64,000 nt of DNA from Bacillota bacterium (GTDB taxonomy: Bacteria; Bacillota; Clostridia; Peptostreptococcales; Anaerovoracaceae). Made by a program: the position numbers and the translations under genes. The notes beneath the pieces were generated by a model. It made no database searches, was not told where the DNA came from, and was given only the letters and a program-made list of their open reading frames with translations. The stretch is from positions 1 to 64,000 of the forward strand of contig JAFWZZ010000010.1 of the NCBI GenBank assembly GCA_017522185.1, read 5' to 3'. Within the stretch, counting starts at the first letter, position 1. Each line of letters starts with the position of its first letter. Shown here one piece after another: positions 25,127-34,231 of this stretch.

Positions 25127-26029
25127 TTAACTTTTTTGCGTAGACGAAAGGACGATGCCGGTGATGGTCAGTGCAAGACCCACGACAGTATACCAGCCGA
25201 AAGGATCTCCCCCCATCATGCAGCCTGCCAGCACGCCTACCGCAGTCGTTCCGTTGGCAACCAGATTGGTGGCAATGGCCGGCGGCAGCTTGCCCAGCAC
25301 ATAGTTAAAGATCAGATAGCAGAGGCAGGAACAGCATACGCCCAGGAACAGCACGCTGAGGAGCAGCTTTCCGTCTCCGAAACACGCCTGCCAGCCTGAC
25401 AATCCGTAACCCATGGCAAAGCTCATGGCATTGAAACAGATGCAGCCCATGATTGCGATAGATGCCGTAATCTCGATGGCGTTGTAGTTCTCACTTGCCA
25501 GACTGCTGGCATAGGAATAAAAGCCCCCTGCCAGAATGGCACCACCCAGCATCAGGAATCCGAAGGCTTTTCCACCCAGAGAGAATCCCGGTGCAAAGGC
25601 AATACAGATGACAACACCGGCAAATGCCATTACGATGGACAGCTTGGTCATGCCGCTGGTCTTCCTATGAAAGAACAGTTCCCCGATAACCAGAACCATC
25701 AGCGGAATGGTCGCGATGAGGATGGCCGACTCCGACGCCGTCGTCAAATCGACCCCTATGGTCTCAAAAGGGGAATAGATACACGGCTGCAGCAGCCCTG
25801 TCAGCAGAAGCCACTTCATCGGTCTGCCTTTGAAATTCAGGTTAATCACCCGAAACAGGCCCAGAAGCAGGAAAATCAATGCCCCTACGGTCCAGCGCAT
25901 AGCCAGCAGCTGCATGGTCTCCAGCTGCTGCAGGGCAACCTTTGTGCCCAAAAAGGAAAAACCCCAGCATAGCGAGCATACTGGAATCATTCCGTATAGA
26001 AATATTTTACTCTGCGTAAATTTCTGCAT
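25127..26029 (-). CDS. EamA/DMT family transporter
   Basis: A 300-residue drug/metabolite transporter with ten predicted membrane helices in two EamA repeats: the first with CSLCWGFSFLGTKVAL, the second with a C-terminal AIATNLVANGTTAVGVLAGCMMGGDP. Members export amino acids or metabolites. The ATG at 26029 follows GGAGG by 7 bases and lies 1 base after the hom stop, so co-transcription with hom hints at an amino-acid exporter of the threonine/homoserine type; that is inference. Confidence 0.87.
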   Translation of the reverse strand: MQKFTQSKIFLYGMIPVCSLCWGFSFLGTKVALQQLETMQLLAMRWTVGALIFLLLGLFRVINLNFKGRPMKWLLLTGLLQPCIYSPFETIGVDLTTASESAILIATIPLMVLVIGELFFHRKTSGMTKLSIVMAFAGVVICIAFAPGFSLGGKAFGFLMLGGAILAGGFYSYASSLASENYNAIEITASIAIMGCICFNAMSFAMGYGLSGWQACFGDGKLLLSVLFLGVCCSCLCYLIFNYVLGKLPPAIATNLVANGTTAVGVLAGCMMGGDPFGWYTVVGLALTITGIVLSSTQKS

Positions 26030-26030
26030 G

Positions 26031-27059
26031 TTAAACCTCCAGCACACGGAGCACATCACCGAAGACGCCGTAAGCAGTCTGCTCGATTTCCGGTGCATGT
26101 TCGATGACAGATACCTTACCCATCAGATCTGTCGTAATGGAAACCACAGAAGTCGTGCTGTCCACAGACGCCATCATATCCTGCTTATCCACTTCCACCG
26201 GCTTCACGGATGCGATTACCTTTTCGTCTTCCAGCCGGCCTTCGCAGAGCAGCTTGATGACCTTTCCTCTTGCTTCTGCGGCTTTGATATCCTCTACCGT
26301 GATGTCTTCGATTCCCTTGCGGTCCACGTCCTCCGGCGTAATACCTGCATGCATCAAAACGTTCAGCAGCGCCGTTACCTTTGCCGCCGCATCATAGCCA
26401 TGGGTATCCATAGTAGGATCAGCTTCCACAAAACCGAGTCTGCGGCCTTCTTCCATGATTGTATCATAATCCGTTCCCGCAGCCAGACCTTCTAAGATAA
26501 AGTTGGTCGTGCTGTTTAAGATGCCGGAAACGGCAGTCACCTTGCATAATTTCAGCGTATGCTCCACCAGATTGAATACCGGCGTGCCGTCCATTACCGT
26601 GGTTTCATAGAAGAAACCCAACCCCTTTTCGTCGGCCTCCTGCTTCAGTTCATCAAAAGCCCAGGCGATAGGGCCTTTGTTAGCCGTTACCACGTGCTTT
26701 CCCCGTGCGAAAGCGCCTTTGATGTGGTCGATGGCCGGCTGACCGGTAAAGATGTTCAGCACGGTCATTTCACAGATAGCGTCGTAATCAGCCTCTGCCA
26801 CGACTTCCATGGTATTTTTGTCGCAGTATCCCTTTGTTTCAGGATCGAATGCGCCAGTCGCCTCCACGTCGGCACATACCTTCATCAGGTCGATGCCGTC
26901 AGGGTCGACAATCGTGCCCTTGGATCTGCCTGAGATGGCCGTTACGATGACGCCGCGTCCGTAAGTTTTTCTGATATCGTCCTGCTTTTCTGTCAGCATC
27001 TTGGAGAAGGCCTGTCCGACACTTCCAAAACCCAGTAAAGCCAGTTTCAAATCACCCAT
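26031..27059 (-). CDS. hom: Homoserine dehydrogenase (short form)
   Basis: The 342-residue protein reduces aspartate semialdehyde to homoserine with NAD(P)H, the branch point to threonine and methionine. It has the Rossmann motif GFGSVGQAF, the VTANKGPIA block, the GILNSTTNFIL substrate block and GFVEADPTMDTHGYDAAAK with the catalytic Lys. The C-terminal ACT domain of longer homologs is missing, so feedback by threonine through ACT is unlikely. ATG 27059 is preceded by GGAGG; a TTG at 27074 is not. Confidence 0.93.
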   Translation of the reverse strand: MGDLKLALLGFGSVGQAFSKMLTEKQDDIRKTYGRGVIVTAISGRSKGTIVDPDGIDLMKVCADVEATGAFDPETKGYCDKNTMEVVAEADYDAICEMTVLNIFTGQPAIDHIKGAFARGKHVVTANKGPIAWAFDELKQEADEKGLGFFYETTVMDGTPVFNLVEHTLKLCKVTAVSGILNSTTNFILEGLAAGTDYDTIMEEGRRLGFVEADPTMDTHGYDAAAKVTALLNVLMHAGITPEDVDRKGIEDITVEDIKAAEARGKVIKLLCEGRLEDEKVIASVKPVEVDKQDMMASVDSTTSVVSITTDLMGKVSVIEHAPEIEQTAYGVFGDVLRVLEV

Positions 27060-27078
27060 CCTGCACCTCCACAATCCG

Positions 27079-27699
27079 TTATTCTTCTAATAACGCGTAA
27101 ATTCTCTGGTTCAGCATCTCCAGGGCAACGGTATTGAAACCGCCTTCCGGGATGATGATGTCTGCATATTTCTTGCTCGGTTCCACGAACTGTTCATGCA
27201 TCGGTTTTACCGTAGTCAGATACTGGCTCACCACGGAGTCCAGGGTTCTGCCTCTTTCCTGCACGTCTCTTAAGATTCTGCGCAGGATTCTGACATCGGC
27301 ATCGGTGTCCACATAAACCTTGATGTCGAACAGATCCAGCAGTTCCTTGTTTTCGAAGATCAGAATACCCTCTACAACTACAACTTTGGAAGGCATTACC
27401 GTTACCGTCTCATCCGGCTTTCTGTTGTGCACCGTAAAATCATACACAGGCCGTTCGATTTTCTTCCATTCTTTCAATGCCTTCACGTGTTCGATCATCA
27501 GGTCTGTCTCGATAGCATTTGGATGGTCGTAGTTCAGCTGGCAACGCTCCTCGTAGGTCATCTCGTCATGGGCTTTGTAATAAAAGTCATGGCTGAGCAT
27601 GGTGATTTTGTCTGCAAACTCCTCGTTGATGCGCTGAATCAGCGTGCTTTTGCCGGATCCTGTACCGCCGGCGATTCCGATTACAATTACATTTTCCAT
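27079..27699 (-). CDS. udk: Uridine kinase
   Basis: The 206-residue protein phosphorylates uridine and cytidine in pyrimidine salvage. P-loop GGTGSGKST lies near residues 10-18; SHDFYYKAHDEMT, NYDHPNAIE and YDFTVHNR are the nucleoside-site blocks, and VVVEGILIFEN the Walker B region. Length is typical. It lies 7 bases after the beta-CASP gene and 19 bases before hom in a tightly packed run. Confidence 0.95.
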   Translation of the reverse strand: MENVIVIGIAGGTGSGKSTLIQRINEEFADKITMLSHDFYYKAHDEMTYEERCQLNYDHPNAIETDLMIEHVKALKEWKKIERPVYDFTVHNRKPDETVTVMPSKVVVVEGILIFENKELLDLFDIKVYVDTDADVRILRRILRDVQERGRTLDSVVSQYLTTVKPMHEQFVEPSKKYADIIIPEGGFNTVALEMLNQRIYALLEE

Positions 27700-27706
27700 A
27701 TCGTCT

Positions 27707-29374
27707 CTATTGCTCCATACTGCGGTCTTCTTCTGTTACTGTTGTGCCAAGAACCATAGTTGCTTTCTTTAATTCCTGAATGACGTTGTTGATCTGGTTC
27801 AGCTTCGCTTCTGTAATCTCACCGCCCATGGCAAGGTCTGCATGATACAGAATGCTTTCCAGGTCGTTATGAATGTCCGCGATGGAACGTCTCACCTTCT
27901 GGACCTCATCGTCGTGGGCAGCCATCTTCATCGCTTCTTCATAATTCACTACCTGTGCCGTATTCATATCCAGCTCGAATGCGGAGTTGCCCATGACAAC
28001 CACCGGTTCATAGCCCAGCTTGTCCGCAATCAGCGCCGCAAAGTCCTTCTTGGAATCCTCTTCCCCGTGAACCAGGAATACCTGTTTCGGTTTCTGCTGG
28101 AACGCACCGATCCACGCAAGCAGGCTGTTCTGGTCTGCGTGACCGGAGAATCCGCCCAGGTTGTAAATCTCTGCACCAACGGAAATCACTTCTCCGAACA
28201 TGGTTACTTCCTTTGCGCCTTCTACCAGCATCTTGCCCAGCGTACCTTCCGCCTGATAGCCTACGAAAACAACGCTGTTTCTCGCATCCCAAAGGTTATG
28301 TTTCAGGTGGTGGCGGATACGTCCCGCTTCACACATGCCGCTGGCAGAAATGATAATCTTCGGTTCTTTGTTGAAATTCAGTCCCTGGGATTCCTGGGTG
28401 GTTCTGGTAAACTTCAGATTCTTGAAGTCCAGCGGATTGTCCCCCTTCAGGATGTAGCCTTTGGTCTCCTCATCAAAGACCTGGGCGTTCTTCCGGAAGA
28501 CTTCGGTGGCCGTCGTCGCCATCGGGCTGTCCACGTATACCATAACCTTGTCCAGCACTTCCTTGTATTCGTCATGTTCTTCATAGAACTTATTGAGCTC
28601 GTATACTAATTCCTGGGTTCTTCCTACCGCAAAGGACGGGATGACCACGTTGCCGCCCCGCTTGACTGTCTTCAGGATGATTTCCAGAAGCTCCATGATG
28701 CTGGTGGAATTCTCAGGATGGTTTCTGTTGCCGTAGGTCGTCTCCATGATGACGTAGTCGGCTTTTTTGATGAATGTCGGATCTCTGAGGATTGGTCTGT
28801 CCACCATGCCAAGGTCTCCGGAGAAGACAACTTTCGCTTCTTTGTCTCCTTCTTTTACCCATATTTCCGTGATTGCGGAACCCAGGATATGTCCAGCGTC
28901 GTTGAAAACGATACGCATATCCTCGTTGAGTTCGAAGAGCTGATCGTAAAGAACCGGTTTCACCAGGCCCAGCGTCTTCTCTGCATCCTTCTGGGTATAC
29001 AGCGGCTCTACAGGCGGTTTCCCTGCACGAAGCGCCTTCTTACTCTTCCATTCCGCTTCTTTCTCATGGATGTAGGCACTGTCCTTCAGCATGACCTGCA
29101 GTAGATCTGCCGTAGCATCCGTACAATAGATATTCCCTTCAAAGCCCCGTTTTACCAACAGCGGCAGCCTGCCGCAATGGTCGATGTGGGCGTGGCTGAG
29201 CAGCACACACTCCACCTCTGCTGGTTCGAACGGAAACGGTTCTGCATTCAGGGCCTCCATGGCCTTTCCACCCTGAAACTGTCCGCAGTCCAGAAGTATC
29301 TTATGCTGTTCTGTGCTGAGTAAGTGACAGGATCCTGTTACACTGCTTGATGCACCACAAAATTGAATCTTCAT
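27707..29374 (-). CDS. Beta-CASP metallo-beta-lactamase-fold ribonuclease-like protein
   Basis: A 555-residue protein with the MBL Zn motif HAHIDHCG (about 59-66), a later GHILGSA, GDLG and the beta-CASP insert, then ISASGMCEAGRIRHHL, GYQAEGTLG, FSGHADQ and VHGEE blocks. This is the CPSF73-like/YsgG-type family that processes RNA. The C-terminal 80 residues add a charged helix typical of bacterial long forms. AGGAGGG precedes the ATG. RNA substrate unknown. Confidence 0.87.
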   Translation of the reverse strand: MKIQFCGASSSVTGSCHLLSTEQHKILLDCGQFQGGKAMEALNAEPFPFEPAEVECVLLSHAHIDHCGRLPLLVKRGFEGNIYCTDATADLLQVMLKDSAYIHEKEAEWKSKKALRAGKPPVEPLYTQKDAEKTLGLVKPVLYDQLFELNEDMRIVFNDAGHILGSAITEIWVKEGDKEAKVVFSGDLGMVDRPILRDPTFIKKADYVIMETTYGNRNHPENSTSIMELLEIILKTVKRGGNVVIPSFAVGRTQELVYELNKFYEEHDEYKEVLDKVMVYVDSPMATTATEVFRKNAQVFDEETKGYILKGDNPLDFKNLKFTRTTQESQGLNFNKEPKIIISASGMCEAGRIRHHLKHNLWDARNSVVFVGYQAEGTLGKMLVEGAKEVTMFGEVISVGAEIYNLGGFSGHADQNSLLAWIGAFQQKPKQVFLVHGEEDSKKDFAALIADKLGYEPVVVMGNSAFELDMNTAQVVNYEEAMKMAAHDDEVQKVRRSIADIHNDLESILYHADLAMGGEITEAKLNQINNVIQELKKATMVLGTTVTEEDRSMEQ

Positions 29375-29414
29375 CTTCTACCCTCCTGTAACACCTGCGG
29401 TGTCGAAGCGTCTT

Positions 29415-29972
29415 CTACAGCTTCATACTCCACAGCTCTGCTTCGCCGGTAGATACCACATCGGCACCTGCATCCAGCGCTGCCTTAACTTCTTCCACGG
29501 TTTCCACCAGGCCGCCGGCAATGATCGGCATGCTAGCTTTCTCCGCGAATTCTCTGATTTTCTTCGTTACGACACCCGGCATGATTTCGATAATATCCGG
29601 TTTAGAAATTTTGATAGAGTCTACAGAGGTACCCAGAGAGTGGGAATCCACAATAAAGAAACGCTGCACCGTAATCAGGCCGTATTCCTTGGCCGCTTTT
29701 ACGATGTTGGTTCTTGTTGTCAGAATACCGTCTACGCCCTGCTTGGCTAAGAATTCCAAACCGTAACGGTCCTTGCCGATGCCTTCCGCAAAGTCAACAT
29801 GAACAAAAGCCTTCTTGCCTGCACTGTGAATTTCCTTGACATACTGGTGTACTGTCATGATGTTAGAGTGCAGCAGAAAAACCATGTCTACATCGGATCG
29901 CAGCGCTGTACTGAAATCCTTTTCCGTACGAATCGCCGCTGCGATGGGTTTCTTCATAAAATCTAACGCCAT
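29415..29972 (-). CDS. glpP: Glycerol-3-phosphate-responsive antiterminator (GlpP family)
   Basis: A 185-residue TIM-barrel-like RNA-binding regulator. Landmarks: FLLHSNIMTVHQYVKEIHSAGKKAFVHVDF, GKDRYGLEFLAKQGVDGILTTR, IEIMPGVV and IIAGGLV. In Bacillus GlpP binds glycerol-3-phosphate and prevents termination before glpD and glpFK. No glp gene is nearby, so targets would be elsewhere. AAGGAG precedes the ATG. Confidence 0.87.
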   Translation of the reverse strand: MALDFMKKPIAAAIRTEKDFSTALRSDVDMVFLLHSNIMTVHQYVKEIHSAGKKAFVHVDFAEGIGKDRYGLEFLAKQGVDGILTTRTNIVKAAKEYGLITVQRFFIVDSHSLGTSVDSIKISKPDIIEIMPGVVTKKIREFAEKASMPIIAGGLVETVEEVKAALDAGADVVSTGEAELWSMKL

Positions 29973-30030
29973 TCCGTTTCTCCTTTTCTCTCAAATGGTT
30001 TCAATTTTTATCTATGATATATGCTATATG

Positions 30031-30825
30031 CTACAGTTTTGCAATCTGTTCCGGTTCCCCATGGAAATCGGAGCCCTGCAGGATGTGTAGATAGCATTTT
30101 CCGGCCAGCACCGCCAGCTTGCCCGCAAGATCATCATCGGCAGAAGGATGGAAACATTCGAGGCCCTTCATGCCCTTCTTCTTCAGTTCGCGGATCAGCT
30201 TCTCCAGCTTCGTCCAGAATTCTTCGCTTCCCGGTTCACCGATGTGCTTAATCTGTGCCGGATGGGCAAGCACCGGAATACCGCCGGCGCCTTTGATCAG
30301 ATCCATGGCTTCTTCTGCAGAAATCTTTTCCTTCGGTACTTCGGCAAAGAAGTCCCACATGTTCTCGATGACATAGCCCTTCTTTTCCAGTGCTCTCGCA
30401 AAGTTCGGCTTGCCGATATATGTCTGCTTCGGTCTTGTCAGGATATCATCCCATGTCAGTTCATATCCCGCGTCGTTAAGCTTCTGCAGCAGTTTCTCGT
30501 TTCTTTCCTTACGGGCCTTTCTGATGTCTCTCAGTCTGTCCAGCAGGTCCTCATTTTCGATATCGATGTAGTATCCCAGCATGTGCAGCTCCAGGGTTTC
30601 ACCTTCGAATTCGTATTCCGTTGCGAATTCAATGCCTGCAATGATCTGCAGCCCCAGTGCTTCCCCTGCAATCTGGGCTTCCTGTACACCACCAACGCCG
30701 TCGTGGTCTGTAATCGCCACGATGTCATACTGTTTCTCTGCAAAAAGTCTCACCATTTCCGTCGGCTTCATCAGACCGTCAGAATGATAAGTATGTGTGT
30801 GGAAATCCACTTTATAATCCATCAT
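30031..30825 (-). CDS. PHP-domain metal-dependent phosphoesterase
   Basis: A 264-residue PHP domain protein. Metal ligands are visible: DFHTHTYHSDG near the N-terminus, AITDHDGVGG, the Glu of IAGIEFATEYE, AHPAQI and the C-terminal GSDFHGE. Related proteins hydrolyse nucleoside 3',5'-bisphosphates or short RNAs (YciV/TrpH type). AGGAG is 8 bases before ATG 30825. It follows the DJ-1 gene by 25 bases. Confidence 0.88.
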   Translation of the reverse strand: MMDYKVDFHTHTYHSDGLMKPTEMVRLFAEKQYDIVAITDHDGVGGVQEAQIAGEALGLQIIAGIEFATEYEFEGETLELHMLGYYIDIENEDLLDRLRDIRKARKERNEKLLQKLNDAGYELTWDDILTRPKQTYIGKPNFARALEKKGYVIENMWDFFAEVPKEKISAEEAMDLIKGAGGIPVLAHPAQIKHIGEPGSEEFWTKLEKLIRELKKKGMKGLECFHPSADDDLAGKLAVLAGKCYLHILQGSDFHGEPEQIAKL

Positions 30826-30850
30826 ATGATTCTCTCTCCTATTTGTATCT

Positions 30851-31396
30851 TTACTGTCTGTAGACCAGATCCTCTCTGATTTCAGCAGCTGTCTCTTCAC
30901 CTTTCAGTTCTGCAATCAGTGCCAGCGCAAAGTCCATAGCCGTACCGGGACCTTTGGACGTAATCAGCTGACCGGACTTTACCACATTGCCAGGGGCAGG
31001 TACTGCACCCACAAGTTCCTCTTCCATACCGGGATAGATGGTTGCTTCGTGACCGTCAAAGAGGCCTGCCTTCGCCAGCACCATCGGTGCTGCACAGATT
31101 GCCGCCAGCGGTCTTCCGGATGTATAAAACTGTCTGATTTCTTCTGTCAGTTCCCTGTGGTTGCACAGGTTCGTAGTACCCGGCATGCCGCCTGGGAAGA
31201 CCAGCATGGCGCATCTCTTAAAATCAGCTTCTTTGAACAGAATATCAGCTTCTACGCCGATGCCGTGGGCACCGTAAACCAGTTTTTCTTCCATAATGGA
31301 AACAGACTTTACCTGTATGTCCGCTCTTCTCAGTAGATCCACCGTTGTCAATGCTTCAATTTCCTCAAATCCATGTGCTAAAAAAATATAAACCAT
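30851..31396 (-). CDS. DJ-1 family glutamine-amidotransferase-like protein
   Basis: A 181-residue DJ-1/PfpI protein. The nucleophile-elbow Cys is in AAICAAPMVLAKAGL (about Cys100), a Glu lies at HGFEEIE (about residue 11-14), and FPGGMPGTTNL and SKGPGTAMDFAL are family blocks. Bacterial members act as deglycase-like or chaperone-like stress proteins; the actual reaction here is unknown. Confidence 0.9.
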   Translation of the reverse strand: MVYIFLAHGFEEIEALTTVDLLRRADIQVKSVSIMEEKLVYGAHGIGVEADILFKEADFKRCAMLVFPGGMPGTTNLCNHRELTEEIRQFYTSGRPLAAICAAPMVLAKAGLFDGHEATIYPGMEEELVGAVPAPGNVVKSGQLITSKGPGTAMDFALALIAELKGEETAAEIREDLVYRQ

Positions 31397-31411
31397 TGTC
31401 AGCCTCTCTTT

Positions 31412-32077
31412 CTAGTAAAAGATACGATTCGGTCTTGTCAGCGTGTGATGCAGATAGGTGACAATCGCCAAAGCACCGCCGCCGAAAATACTCGCAAACA
31501 GAATATACGTGACATAAGACGGGTCTCCCAGAATCAGCTGCAGGATGGAATCCTTGTGCAGCGGGAGTCCGATTAACGTCTGGTACAGCCATACCCTGAA
31601 GCCTTTGATGCTGCACAAGACTGCCTGCAGGACCAGAAGTCCGGCAGTTACACCAATGCAGACCTTGTAACGGTTTCTCAAGGCCTCATAGAATCCGCTC
31701 TTCAGCAGATACCCATAGATGCCCACCGAAAGGACCAGACAGAAGAGGCCGATCGCCAGTTCAATATTAAGAACATCCTTTGCCTTCTCCATCACAGCCT
31801 GTTCGTCCTGCTCAAAGATTTCGTCTTTGAACATGCCGTTATCTTCGTATACCTGAAATGGTTCGTCGGAAAAGAATCCATTCCAATACGATGTGATTTC
31901 CGATGCGAATTCATTGCCTTTCACGTTGTATGGCACTTCCATGACAACCTGACTGTCGTTAAAGTGGAAGGTATACGCGGCCGATGACCTTAATATTAAA
32001 TTGGAAGATAAAATGACAATCGTCAGCGGCAGCACGATGGCCAGTACGATTGAACATACATAATTAAACTGTCTCAT
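31412..32077 (-). CDS. TIGR01906/DUF1461 family membrane protein
   Basis: A 221-residue membrane protein with four hydrophobic segments (about 7-28, 106-125, 142-160, 188-210) and an extracytoplasmic loop of about 75 residues after the first. The layout, spacing and C-terminal HTLTRPNRIF match the TIGR01906 integral membrane family. Function unknown. It lies 15 bases upstream of the DJ-1 gene. Confidence 0.8.
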   Translation of the reverse strand: MRQFNYVCSIVLAIVLPLTIVILSSNLILRSSAAYTFHFNDSQVVMEVPYNVKGNEFASEITSYWNGFFSDEPFQVYEDNGMFKDEIFEQDEQAVMEKAKDVLNIELAIGLFCLVLSVGIYGYLLKSGFYEALRNRYKVCIGVTAGLLVLQAVLCSIKGFRVWLYQTLIGLPLHKDSILQLILGDPSYVTYILFASIFGGGALAIVTYLHHTLTRPNRIFY

Positions 32078-32102
32078 TTTGTCTCCTTCAAATTTTAATG
32101 AA

Positions 32103-32127
32103 GGGATAGGCCCGCAGGACCTATCCC
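32103..32127 (-). terminator. Strong hairpin after pduL
   Basis: GGGATAGGTCC pairs with GGGCCTATCCC (one G-U) around a TGC loop on the minus strand, followed by TTCATTAAAATTT. The U-tract is imperfect, so this is either an inefficient terminator or an mRNA-protecting hairpin. Confidence 0.55.
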
Positions 32128-32140
32128 AAAGAAAAACTTC

Positions 32141-32713
32141 TTATTTGATGATTTCGCATACTGCGTTTGGTCCGCAGCCTGCTGCATTACCTTCGTCAGT
32201 ATCCAGATGTACTTCTGCAAAGTGCTTTTCGCCTGCTCTAACCAGTACGTTTTCGAATACCAGACCTCTTTCGCCGCCTAATTTGATGCTTACCCAGTCG
32301 CCATCCTTTACGCCGGCTTCTGCAGCCTGTTCATCGTTTAAGTGAACGTGTCTCAGTGCAGCGATAACGCCCTTTTCCAGTTCTACTTCACCGCAAGGAC
32401 CAACCAGCTTGCAGCCTGGAGTTCCGTCTAACTTGCCGGATTCTCTTACTGGAGCTGTGATGCCGATGCCTCTTGCATCAGTTAAAGCTAATTCAACCTG
32501 TGTTTCAGGACGAACAGGTCCTAAAACTCTTACACCCTTGATTGCCTTCTTAGGTCCAACGATGTCGATCTTTTCTTCAGCAGCAAACTGACCTGGCTGT
32601 ACTAATGCCTTTGTTGGAGTCAGTTCGTGTCCTTCTCCAAATAAAACATCTAAGTCCTTCTGGCTTAAATGTACGTGCTTGTTAGATAATCCAATTTTTA
32701 CTTCGTAGCCCAT
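32141..32713 (-). CDS. pduL: Phosphate propanoyltransferase PduL
   Basis: A 190-residue PduL-type phosphotransacylase exchanges CoA and phosphate on short acyl groups, a step toward acyl-phosphate and ATP. Zn-binding His are seen in SNKHVHLS (about 10-17) and LRHVHLN (about 120-126). The product lacks an N-terminal encapsulation peptide and no microcompartment shell genes are near, so a cytosolic phosphotransacetylase role in fermentation is likely. Confidence 0.93.
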   Translation of the reverse strand: MGYEVKIGLSNKHVHLSQKDLDVLFGEGHELTPTKALVQPGQFAAEEKIDIVGPKKAIKGVRVLGPVRPETQVELALTDARGIGITAPVRESGKLDGTPGCKLVGPCGEVELEKGVIAALRHVHLNDEQAAEAGVKDGDWVSIKLGGERGLVFENVLVRAGEKHFAEVHLDTDEGNAAGCGPNAVCEIIK

Positions 32714-32758
32714 GTTATCTATCTCCTTTGTTAATTAAAATATGAACAATGCTGTAAC

Positions 32759-33289
32759 TTAGCCTTCCAGATAGCTGATGTATGGCAGGTTTCTGTACTT
32801 CTGATTGAAGTCCAGACCATAACCTACGATGAACAGGTCTTCTACAACGAAACCGATGTAGTCGCCCTTCACATCAACCTTTCTTCTGGCCGGTTTATCC
32901 AAAAGTGTGCAGATGCTGACACTCTTTGGTCCTCTCTTCTGCAGATATGCTTTCAGCGCCTTGATGGTATTTCCTGTGTCGATAATGTCTTCTACCAGAA
33001 TCACATGCTTGTCTGTCAGGTCTAAAGTAATGTCGTGCTTCAGGATAACTTCTCCGGAACTTTCTGTACCGGATCCGTAGCTGCTTGCCGCAACAAAGTC
33101 AATCTCCACATCCAGGGAAATGTTCTTCATCAGATCAGCCATGAAAGGAACCGCGCCCTTCAGGGTACCGATTAAAACAACCTGTTCGCCGGCATAGTCT
33201 TCAGAAATTTCCTGTCCTAATTCTTCAGCTCTGCGCCAAATCTGCTCTTGTGTAAACAAAATTTTTCCGATTGTATCAGTGTGTTCCAT
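32759..33289 (-). CDS. hpt: Hypoxanthine phosphoribosyltransferase
   Basis: A 176-residue purine salvage enzyme that makes IMP/GMP from hypoxanthine/guanine and PRPP. The PRPP loop VILVEDIIDTGNT lies near residues 96-108, with GTLKGAVPFMADL earlier and the KPARRKVDVKGDYIGF purine-site block after. Length is typical. AAGGAG precedes the ATG; it sits 3 bases after the DUF1232 gene. Confidence 0.96.
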   Translation of the reverse strand: MEHTDTIGKILFTQEQIWRRAEELGQEISEDYAGEQVVLIGTLKGAVPFMADLMKNISLDVEIDFVAASSYGSGTESSGEVILKHDITLDLTDKHVILVEDIIDTGNTIKALKAYLQKRGPKSVSICTLLDKPARRKVDVKGDYIGFVVEDLFIVGYGLDFNQKYRNLPYISYLEG

Positions 33290-33292
33290 ACT

Positions 33293-33631
33293 TTACTCCT
33301 TGTCATTTTTACCATCATCTTCTACATTAAATTCTACACCCTCTACAAAGGTCTTGTCACGAAATTTTTTGGAGAAATCCTCTTTTTTTTCGCCGATCCA
33401 ATAGGTGTCTAATTCTTCCGCCAGATGGAACAGGATGTAGGTCCAGACAATCAGGTCGTCGATGATTGCAAACGGGAATAAAACCGGTGGAATCAGGTCA
33501 ACGGGACAGAGCAGATACACAATCCCGAAGATAACCAGAATCTTCTTGCGCAGGGGCACGGTCTTATCCTTCAAAAGATAGAAGATTGCCCCGATTCGCT
33601 TCAAAAGTACGCGTATTCCGATGTAATGCAT
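33293..33631 (-). CDS. DUF1232 (YkvA-like) membrane protein
   Basis: A 112-residue protein with the DUF1232 core VPLRKKILVIFGIVYLLCPVDLIPP.LFPFAIIDDLIV, containing two short hydrophobic segments joined by the family's CPVDLIP motif. The tail is acidic. Function unknown. It is directly abutting engB on one side (adjacent bases 33631/33632) and hpt on the other. Confidence 0.85.
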   Translation of the reverse strand: MHYIGIRVLLKRIGAIFYLLKDKTVPLRKKILVIFGIVYLLCPVDLIPPVLFPFAIIDDLIVWTYILFHLAEELDTYWIGEKKEDFSKKFRDKTFVEGVEFNVEDDGKNDKE

Positions 33632-34219
33632 TTAGTCCTCCAGCAGCCCTTCAATGACCTCCAGCAGTTCTTCATATCCTGTACGCTTCAGTGCGGAAAC
33701 AGGAATCACCTTGTCCTCCTTGGACAGGTCCAGCGTCTTACGGATCATCGCGATGTTCTTCGCGGCTTCGTTTCTGGAAACCTTGTCCGCCTTGGTGCAA
33801 ACCACGATGCCGTCCAGGCCGTAGTGACGCAGATATTCATACATCTGCACGTCCTGGGCAGACGGTTTGTGACGGATATCCACCAGCTGAATCACCTTCT
33901 TCAGTCCCTGACGCTTCTGGAAATAGGTTTCCATCATGGCGCCCCAGTTTTCTGTTGCAGACTTGGAAAGCTTCGCATAGCCGTATCCCGGTAAATCCAC
34001 GATTCTAAACGCATCGTTTACCAGATAGAAGTTGATGGTTCTGGTCTTGCCCGGACTGCCGCTGACTCTCGCCAGCTTTTTTCTGTTTGTCAGCAGATTC
34101 AGCAGGGAAGATTTTCCCACATTGGATCTGCCGGCAAAGGCCACTTCCGGCATGGTGTCAGGCGGATACTGACTCGGTTTTACTGCAACGGTATCTAATT
34201 CAGATTTTACAATTCTCAT
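33632..34219 (-). CDS. engB: Ribosome biogenesis GTPase EngB (YsxC)
   Basis: A 195-residue TrmE-Era family GTPase needed for 50S subunit assembly. G1 GRSNVGKSS (about 30-38), G2 Thr in GKTRTINFY, G3 DLPGYG, G4 TKAD and G5 SALK are all present. It follows lon by 12 bases, the same lon-engB order as in Bacillus. Confidence 0.96.
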   Translation of the reverse strand: MRIVKSELDTVAVKPSQYPPDTMPEVAFAGRSNVGKSSLLNLLTNRKKLARVSGSPGKTRTINFYLVNDAFRIVDLPGYGYAKLSKSATENWGAMMETYFQKRQGLKKVIQLVDIRHKPSAQDVQMYEYLRHYGLDGIVVCTKADKVSRNEAAKNIAMIRKTLDLSKEDKVIPVSALKRTGYEELLEVIEGLLED

Positions 34220-34231
34220 ACTCTACCTACT

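Noticed and set aside
32103-32127. Regulatory RNA before the TIGR01906 gene
   Set aside because: A single hairpin after pduL with a partial T-tract is better explained as a weak terminator.
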